A stretch of DNA of 64,000 nucleotides. Source: Cycas panzhihuaensis (taxonomy: Eukaryota; Cycadophyta). The notes beneath the pieces were generated by a model, which saw nothing but the letters and a program-made list of their open reading frames with translations, searched no databases and was not told where the DNA came from. Position numbers and translations under genes: made by a program. Numbering within the stretch: the first letter of the stretch is position 1; the number at the start of each line of letters is the position of its first letter. The DNA lies in contig CM041465.1 in NCBI GenBank assembly GCA_023213395.1, forward strand, positions 80,235,741 through 80,299,740, in the 5' to 3' direction. Shown in pieces: positions 56,921 through 64,000 of this stretch.

Positions 56921-58151
56921 TGATCTGAATCTTGAATGGGAAAGTGAAGACTTTAACCAATTGAAACAAAATCCAGAATAATTTATATTATTATTACATA
57001 GAATTGAAAATATTTGGAATTTTCTTACAAAACTCCTTTTGTTTGTGCTCTATTGAGCATGCAAGGGACTGCTATAGCATTTTGGGAGAGAGAAATTGAG
57101 TGTTGGGCACTCCTTGGGCTGCTACTCATTCACTGGAACCTCCATCTCGAAGTCTGCAAAATATTTTTGGTCATTTATTACCAAAAACCCCTTTTTGGTG
57201 AAGAAAAATTGGCTAGCATCTCTTTATGGGACTGCTACTATTGTTGTCTTCTCCACTCGGCTGTAACTACGATCTTCCGGGCTCCTTCACAATCCTCGCA
57301 ATAGGTTTATTCCGCTGTGTTTCTGTCTTCTTCTCTCTCAACGCAGATTTTCACACTTTAGAGCTGTTCTCTTTCCGAAAAAGTGATTTTCTCAAAGCTT
57401 TCCTTGAATCTTGCTCTGTGCTGCATTGGGCTGCGGCGTCCTCCTTTTCCTGTCAAAAATCTCTGTCGAGATCCCCTTTGTTCCTCTCTAGAATTTTGCT
57501 TAAAAGCATTTTCATTTGCAAGAGTTATTTCTGTTTTTTTGTTTTCCAATGGATTTCAAAATGCCTTGTGAAATCTTAGAAAAATCCTTTTAATTTAAAG
57601 TTTTTCCTCTTTAAATGTATAGAGGACACATGTGCGTACTCTCTTCTCAAATTTCATGTAAAACAGATCCCGTTTGCACTGCCAAAATCATTTCTGTTTT
57701 TCTTATTTTTCCATTTTTTAACTTTTAGGTAGCGATTCTTACTGATTGTGTATAGATTGATGCGCTTGTTGTGAATTAGCAGCTTGATGGCGTAGTTGTT
57801 GCACCTACAATAGCAGTTGATGCAATTGTAGTAGCAGTTGATGCAGTTACTGTAGCAGCTACGTAGTAGTCGTAGTACCTACGTAGCACCTGTATAGTAG
57901 TCGTAACACTTGCGTAACACCTTGGTAGTAGTTGTAACACCTTAGTAGCACCTTGGTACAGTTATAGCACCTTAGTAGCACCTTTTTACACTTGTAGAAA
58001 TACATTTTTTACATTTTTTAAGCATTTTAAATGCATGTTTCTACTAAATGAAGACCATGAAGCCTTTTTAAGGTAATTTTCTACTACATAAAGGCCATTT
58101 ACATGAAAAACAAAGTATTTTAAGAGTATTTAAAGATCCGAAAATGGATCA
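56921..58151 (-). repeat. Gypsy-III 5' LTR (right)
   Basis: It runs from TGATCTGAATC to AATGGATCA. Collinear with 51000-52184, including the GTA-rich repeat. Confidence 0.93.
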
Positions 58152-58156
58152 CAAGG
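58152..58156. other. Gypsy-III target site duplication, right
   Basis: CAAGG, followed by the continuation of Tat-B (GACTATGTCCTAAG versus AGACATAGTCTTGG in Tat-A, opposite strand). Confidence 0.95.
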
Positions 58157-59690
58157 ACTATGTCCTAAGTTTCCTCCATGCATATGGTATTTCCCTCCTC
58201 AAAGTGAAGGGGGGCTCATTCAATAGGAAGGGACAGAACAAGAGATGGAATTGGGTCAGTGATAGAAGACCCAATAGCTAGGACCTTCTGGTAGGCAAGC
58301 CTATAGTGACTAGAAGGAAGGTTGGGCATGGAGCTCGCTAAGTGCTCAAGTAGAGCTTTGTCATTCTCAAAGTAGTCCACCCCATAGATGACCATACTTT
58401 GAGAAGATGAAGCATGAAGGGAAGTAGAGGTAGTAGGACCATGGTGGTTATCACACTGCTCAATGTACCCAAAGGACTCCCTGGAAGAGTCAGGAAGAGG
58501 TCCTATGTACAGTAACGAAGGGGAAGACTCAAGGAGCACCTAATCAATAGGGGTGATGACATGAGTCATAAGAGAAGAACTAATTTCTCCCATGAGGGAG
58601 GTTCCATATCGGGATCTAGAATGGAGGAGGTGCCTCCTACTCATGCTTAGAAGGGAAATATGGTGCGGGATATCCTCATCCTCGCCATCAGACTCATCGT
58701 CACTAAGTATGGCAAGGTACCCGTAACTTCTGACACCAATAGGGGAAAAACACGTGAGGTTGGAAGAAGAGGATGAAGGGTCTTCTTCCAAAGGAGATGA
58801 GTCAGGGATGTCAATAGAACAAGCAGAGGCATGGGTAGAAAGGCCTTTGTCACCTTTCGCTTTTCCATGAGTCGCTTGGCGGGATTGACATGGTTGTTTA
58901 GTAGGAGGAAGTTGTCAGGAGATGACTTTCATTCACCTTTCGTGGACGAATTTAAGTTGTCCCCAATGGGATGAGCACACAGCTCCCATCTGGTCGAGCC
59001 ATGGGCATCCCAACAGAAGATTGTAATCGACATCAATATCAAAGACTACAATATCAGTGAGGGCAATCTTGTCCTTGAGAGTAAGAGGAATAGACATTGA
59101 TCCCAAGGGTGTCCTTTTACTACCATCATAGCCTTAACACTTCCACTAAACCAACTCTAAAGTGGATATACCAAGCTCTTGCATAACACGTAAGGGCATG
59201 ACATTAACAGAAGAACCATTGTCGATAATGGTTCCTCGTAAAGTATAATCAGGAGTATCGATGGTAATAGTGAAAGGGAAATACCATCGGCACTTCCTTT
59301 CGCTAGCAGGGGGGAGATCCTTAGGATCAAAGGAGATGACAACTCACGACTTGGGGTGACACCTAAGATGTAAATAAGTACGTCACCTAATCCTAAGGCC
59401 TCTAAGAGTAACGTGCATTATTCAGGGTAGCTCCTCAAGATGTCCATTATGGATATTCCAGCGGCCAGGGTATGAAGCTCATCAACAACAGAGAAAGGCT
59501 TCCCCTTCGCGGTGGATTGGGGAAGATCCCTTCAAAAGTCATAATGACTGAGGCACACGGGAATGGTCTTGGGGAGTGCAGGGACTTCTAGAAGAGAACT
59601 TTTTAGAAGAGGATCAAGGTGAGATGTGGATGAAGAGGTATCATTTGCCTCTTTGATCGTTTAAGAATGAGTTAAAGCATATAATGGGGT
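58157..59690 (-). pseudogene. Tat-B protease and linker to RT
   Basis: 58216-58539 reads YGVDYFENDKALLEHLASSM, the counterpart of the Tat-A linker before RT. 58540-58868 matches the Ser-rich part. Near 59150-59240 the protease active site reads TIIDNGSSVNVMPLRVMQEL, with the Asp-x-Gly intact, whereas Tat-A has Asp in place of Gly. Stops occur between the blocks. Confidence 0.84.
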
Positions 59691-62088
59691 AGTCTCAATC
59701 AACTGAATGACCTCCTTTCCCTTGTTCCAGGATCACAAAAGTGAATGGGTATGTGGGTCAGGGGAACCTAAGGAAGAGGAAGAATTCCTCACACCCTTCC
59801 CTTTAGGTTGCGAAGGGCAAGTGTTTGGGGACCTTCCTTGGTTCTGGTTGTTATTTTGTTAGGGGTTGCGATCACGTTCCCCATGTTTGGGGAAGGGATC
59901 TCTATAAACGGGTTGATCTAGGTTGGGCCTAGATGCCCGTTTGGGGAAAGAGTCACATTGCGAGGTAGCCTTAGGATGCTGGGCCCAACACCTTGAATCA
60001 TCATGGAAGCACTCCCTATGGATGGAGCACCACTTCTTCTCAAGGGAGGAATCGGGTTTCCTTGCTTAAGAGCACTGGGTATTACTACCCTTAGAAGGAG
60101 CAGCTTGGGAAGCCTGGTGGACTAGATTATTAGATGTGGGAGATGAAAGAGCTTGGAGCTTGAGCTCCTTCATAGTACGTTCAAATGAACATATGGCTGA
60201 AGTGAGATGATCTAGGGTCTTCTTGGTAGAATGGGAAGAAGACCTAGTGGGTTGTTGAGTTTTAGTTTCTTTTGGTGGTGGAGATGCCTCATGTCGCTCT
60301 GAGAACTTTATAGGCTTCTTGAGTCCAGTCTGGATCTCAATGGTCTAAAGTGCCAAGCACTTCACTATGGCAGAGTCGCACGTAGTTGCCCCCATCTTGA
60401 GGACTTCTACGTGAACTTCTAGATGAAGGGCATTGACAAAAAGGTCCCTCTTCAACTCCTCAGGCAAATTCAACTTGGTGGAATGAAGAAGATTGTGGAA
60501 ACGTCTCACAAAGTCACGATCTATTTCATTGTGACCTTGTTTAAGTGACAAAAGGGATTTCATCCCATTCTCAAATGGACGATCCACGTCAAAGTAGTTG
60601 ACAAACTCATCCATGAGCTATTGGAATAAAAAGATAGAATGCGTGGGTAGGCGATAAAACCATTTGAGAGCATTGCCTTAAAGAGATCATGGAAATAGTT
60701 TCATGTGGATGTGGTCATATGCCTAATAGTTAATGCATACCATAAAGAAACTACAAACATGCTTTGTTGGGTCCTCTAATGAAGTCCCATCGAATTTAGG
60801 GACTTTAGGAGGGTGAGGCGGTAAGTTAGTTCTTAACGCCTCAATGGATAAGGGGGTTAATTGATAGTCCATAAAGGGACGTGCCCTTGACTAGACCATA
60901 GGGTCAATGGAAACTAGAAATGATGGCAGGTAGGTTTGCCCAAATCCTCCTTGGAGGGCTAGTTCGAAAGAGGATGTTATCCTCCCACTGTTTGGTAAGG
61001 AGGCATGAATCCCACATTCGAAGAAACTTGCATAGGAGTAGATAGGTGTGATGGACCCATCCCTCCTAGAGGGAATGCTCCTTATTGAAAATGAGCTTGA
61101 GGGAAAATGCCTTGGGAAGGAGTTGGCCCTCCTTGCAAAGGTACAACATGAAGTTCCATACATGATGGTGGGAAGGAGGGTGAGGGACCATATTTTACCC
61201 ATATAGGCTACCTATGGGTGGTACGACCCCATAAGGATGCAAAGGGTCCACCCCATAAGTAGGTAGGGTATTCTCTTTACCGTGCCCCCATGGTTAAGTA
61301 GTGTAATCGGGAGGTATATAGAGAGAAGGGTCCCTAGGTTGATATTAAGCGTATGCGGTAACATACCCTATGTGACTAGAAGTAGGGGGACACGTGGGTC
61401 CCCTAGGTCTAGTAGGTGGTGGATAAATAATAGTGGGAGGAGGACTAGTCATTTGACTGGATGGGGGCATGCTCAACCTGAGTTGAGAAGATGACATACA
61501 CTAAGTGGTCCCCAAGGAACATATACCATGGGGAGAAGAAGAAGAGGTAAGAGGCAGGCTCATCATAGGTAAGGGAGTTGGCTGAAATAACCGAGGTGAA
61601 GGAGATGTAGAAGAAGGAAGTATAACACTTTGCAAGATATTCTCAAACCACTTGGGATATGGTTGGAGATGGGTGGCTTGGAAATATTGGCTCAAGGCTT
61701 CTATTACATCGGCGAGAGGGGTATCCGCCCACTCGTAAGAGGTAGAAGGAGCCTCATATGAAGTAGACCTCATGGGGCGATCCTCATGAGAATCACCATG
61801 ATGGCGGTGAAACCCTAAAGTAGATGAAGGCTCTACTCCATGACTAGAGGAATGGTGAGATTGAAGGTGTGGCTGATCACCCGAATAATAAATGGGATCT
61901 TCACTTCCTTGGGTGGACCCTTGAAAGGAAATAGGTGGCTCAAGGGAATCATATACATAAGCATAGTATGCCCAATCCAAAAAAGATCCCTCCATGATCA
62001 GATCGAGATCTGATGTAGGGAGGGAATGATATGAGGGCTCTTCTAACAACGAAGGTAAGCCTCATAAGTGACGTAAGAAATGTCGCAT
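59691..62088 (-). pseudogene. Tat-B gag (broken)
   Basis: The start at 62088 (MRHFLRHL) aligns with that of Tat-A; a stop follows within ten codons. 61501-62049 is the acidic N-terminal part (LIMEGSFLDWAYYAYV, later STSYEWADTPLADVIEALSQ). 60345-60614 is the Retrotrans_gag core (FENGMKSLLSLKQGHNEIDR, then LRRDLFVNAL-type sequence). The zinc-knuckle region near 60000 is recognisable by comparison with Tat-A. Confidence 0.84.
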
Positions 62089-62231
62089 GCAAGTCCCACC
62101 TATGCACTGGAAGAAAAGAGAAACAAGGTAGCGCACACATTAGGGCTTCCCAATAAGATCAAAAAGGAAAGTTACAAAGAGGTAGTAACACCAACAGAAA
62201 AGGGAGAAAGACTAATTCCCTTACTAGTGGG

Positions 62232-62249
62232 TCCCCAATATAGTCGCTA
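62232..62249 (-). promoter_or_regulatory. Tat-B primer binding site
   Basis: The element strand reads TAGCGACTATATTGGGGA one base after the LTR. Tat-A has TGGCGACCATACTAGGGA at the same distance. Confidence 0.8.
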
Positions 62250-62250
62250 G

Positions 62251-64000
62251 TAGAACCGCATCTATGGGGATGGGAACTACACTTGGTTGGGATTAAGATT
62301 ATCGATAGAGATTTTTAGAGTGAAGGGGTCAATCCAACAAGTAAAAGGAAGCACCCACATAGGGCGTCTGTGCATTGGAATGTAAGTTCAGGACCTACGA
62401 ATGGCATACAACTTCCTCTAAGTAACTTAGTCTTTGATTTTGGAGGGGAGCGCAAGCAATGGATATCCTCGGTTGCTTGAGTAACCTCAAAATAGGGGTC
62501 TTCCCACCCTTGGATGGCCAGAAGGTTAAGGCAAGACGCAACGAGGAAGCAGATCCTCATGGAAGATGAAGGGATATAGATGAGATATGTGTAAGTATGT
62601 GGCAAGAGGTATCCATCCGTAAGGGTGGTGTTGGACAACCATCTTACGCATAAAACCAACCCAAAGAGGGGAGTGATAAGGTTGTTAAGTTGGTGTAGGT
62701 ATGATGGGGTAAAAGGATGAGGTCTTAGTGGACGAGTCCTCCTTAAACTAACCCACCTAAAGGGAGTGTTGAAGGAACAAAGAATGATGGTGGAAGAAGT
62801 TCTCACCACTCTATATATGAGGGAGTCTACCTCCTATGTGCAATAATGGAAAAGTGACTAATTATTTGTGTATGCAAGCAAGAGGTAAGTGAAGAATATA
62901 TGTGTAAAAGATAATAAATATATTTTTTTCTCTTATTTCCTCTCAAATATAAATCCTTTCTCTCATTTCACTTTAAGCAAGGGAAAGGGGAAGAAAAGAG
63001 ATAAACCAATGCATCATACAAAATGCATAGCAATAAGGTAAACACTAGGGGGTTATATGCAACCAAAGGGAATAAAGGAAGGGGATACCTCCTATCAAAT
63101 GCTCTTTCCTAAAGTGCAAGCTAGTGTGCAAATGAATGATGCAAGTTGGTTCTCTTTTACCTTATTCCTTTATGTTCTTTTCATGCGAATATACAAACTA
63201 AAAAAAGGAAGAAAAGACCCACTAAAGGAAGGTGGCGTATCTGGAAAGATGATGCAATTGAAATAGATTTTCTGCCTTGTGCCACACCCGCTTCTTCTTT
63301 TCCCTCTCCCAATGCACGAGCAGCATAGGGGCTTCCTTGCCTCCCCCAAAACAAAAGGAAGAAAGCATGAACAACACAAAATAAAAGGAACTATACAAAA
63401 GCTAAAGTAACCAAGGAAAAGGAAAGCCAAGAAATGTACCCAGATTGTTATGGTTTATCCTTCTCTATGGATGACACAATAAACTTGCAATCACGAAGGT
63501 TTTTTGCCCTTTCCAAGGGGCTGCTAGAATGCCAAGTAAATATATGTATATATGTAATTGTAAAATGTTAAAAATACTACAAGTTAAAGTACTTTAAGTT
63601 AAGTGATCTTCCAAACCAAGAATAACTCTACATCTCCCAAAAGCCAACAACACAAGACAAGGTATGGGGGAGGATAGCCTCAGAATGACTAACCCTCCAA
63701 CAAGTGCACCTCCACACTGTTATTAAACATAGAAGATAGTAGGTTGGGACAGCCTAATGGCAGTAAATAATAGAGGAAACAAACAATACGAGGTTTATAA
63801 ATATTGCTTATGTTGTAAGTGTGCTAGGTACAACAAATTGCAACGTTATCCAAGCTAAGACCCAAGGTGGATGAGAGATACTATTTAGGCCTAGAAGAAT
63901 TTCCTAAGAGAGGCATGCAGGCTTGGAAATAATGCAGTAAGGGGCTTCATACATTGATATCTAGCACTCGTCGATTCTTGGAGACTCCTTAGTAGCTCAA
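62251..64000 (-). repeat. Tat-B 5' LTR (right), cut by the window end
   Basis: It begins TAGAACCGC on the plus strand and is collinear with 40548 onward to at least the last base given. About 1.3 kb more is expected outside. Confidence 0.9.

Larger units (their letters stand above)
51000..58151 (-). mobile_element. Gypsy-III: chromovirus-like gypsy element nested in Tat-B
   Basis: LTRs 51000-52184 and 56921-58151, exact 5-bp duplication CAAGG, initiator-Met primer site and polypurine tract. Order from the right: gag, protease, RT, RNase H, integrase, decayed chromodomain-like tail. At 7.15 kb it is a normal size. It has several stop codons and lost catalytic residues. It is the most recent layer at this site, because it interrupts Tat-B. 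Confidence 0.94.
40548..64000 (-). mobile_element. Tat-B: second, older copy of the PMD-bearing family
   Basis: The left LTR (40548-43644) and the beginning of the right LTR (62251-64000) match each other. Between them, read right to left, come primer site, gag, protease, RT, a reduced pol RNase H, integrase, an antisense PMD gene, a second RNase H and a polypurine tract. It exceeds 23 kb because Gypsy-III sits inside RT. The layout is the same as in Tat-A and completes what Tat-A lacks. Stops in most frames and TpG/CpA in place of CpG show greater age. Confidence 0.9.

Noticed and set aside
1-64000. CRISPR arrays, bacterial operons, host protein genes
   Set aside because: No regularly spaced repeats, no ribosome-binding-site/operon pattern and no non-transposon domain found in any frame; the window is eukaryotic repeat DNA.

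Overview
The window is nuclear plant DNA made almost entirely of LTR retrotransposons of different ages. I find no host gene, rRNA or intact tRNA. Plant origin is shown by Ty1/copia elements primed by initiator tRNA-Met (TGGTATYAGAGC), by Ty3/gypsy lineages typical of plants, and by a plant-mobile-domain (PMD) reading frame. Deep decay, nesting and sparse genes suggest a seed plant with a large genome. A gymnosperm is possible, but I cannot prove the species.

Layout. Bases 1-493 are decayed coding-like DNA. Bases 494-5404 are an old copia element on the minus strand (Copia-I). Bases 5405-13579 are AT-rich and hold only one recognisable gypsy gag/protease relic (8740-9450). Bases 13580-19358 are a decayed gypsy element on the minus strand (Gypsy-II). 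Bases 19359-22438 hold a primer-site relic, a SINE-like piece, a 50-bp-arm inverted repeat and a 45-bp minisatellite. From 22439 a plus-strand copia element (Copia-II) begins. It is split twice, first by Tat-A (24055-38692, plus strand, 5-bp target duplication GATGT) and then by Tat-B (40548 to beyond 64000, minus strand). Tat-B is itself split by Gypsy-III, a chromovirus-like element (51000-58151, minus strand, target duplication CAAGG). This gives three levels of nesting.

The most interesting system is the family shared by Tat-A and Tat-B. Both have very long LTRs (about 2.6 and 3.1 kb) and a non-initiator-Met primer site, and the RT of Tat-B resembles the Tat/Ogre lineage. Between integrase and the 3' LTR each copy carries (i) an antisense transcription unit with its own TATA box, a first intron of about 0.5 kb, a PMD exon, a short second intron and a coiled-coil last exon, and (ii) a second RNase H in sense orientation, directly upstream of the 3' LTR and about 4 kb away from pol. 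The TATA box, both introns and the coding layout are conserved between two independently inserted, diverged copies, which argues for a real gene. The first intron also contains a cluster of palindromes, and similar GGTACC-centred blocks lie in the LTRs.

Tat-A is younger and GC-rich, with closely matching LTRs, but it has lost most of pol by an internal deletion. Tat-B keeps more of pol but is degraded by CpG-type transitions, stop codons and a deletion in its pol RNase H. No element here looks autonomous. All boundaries, splice sites and domain calls were read by eye; no search or alignment program was run.
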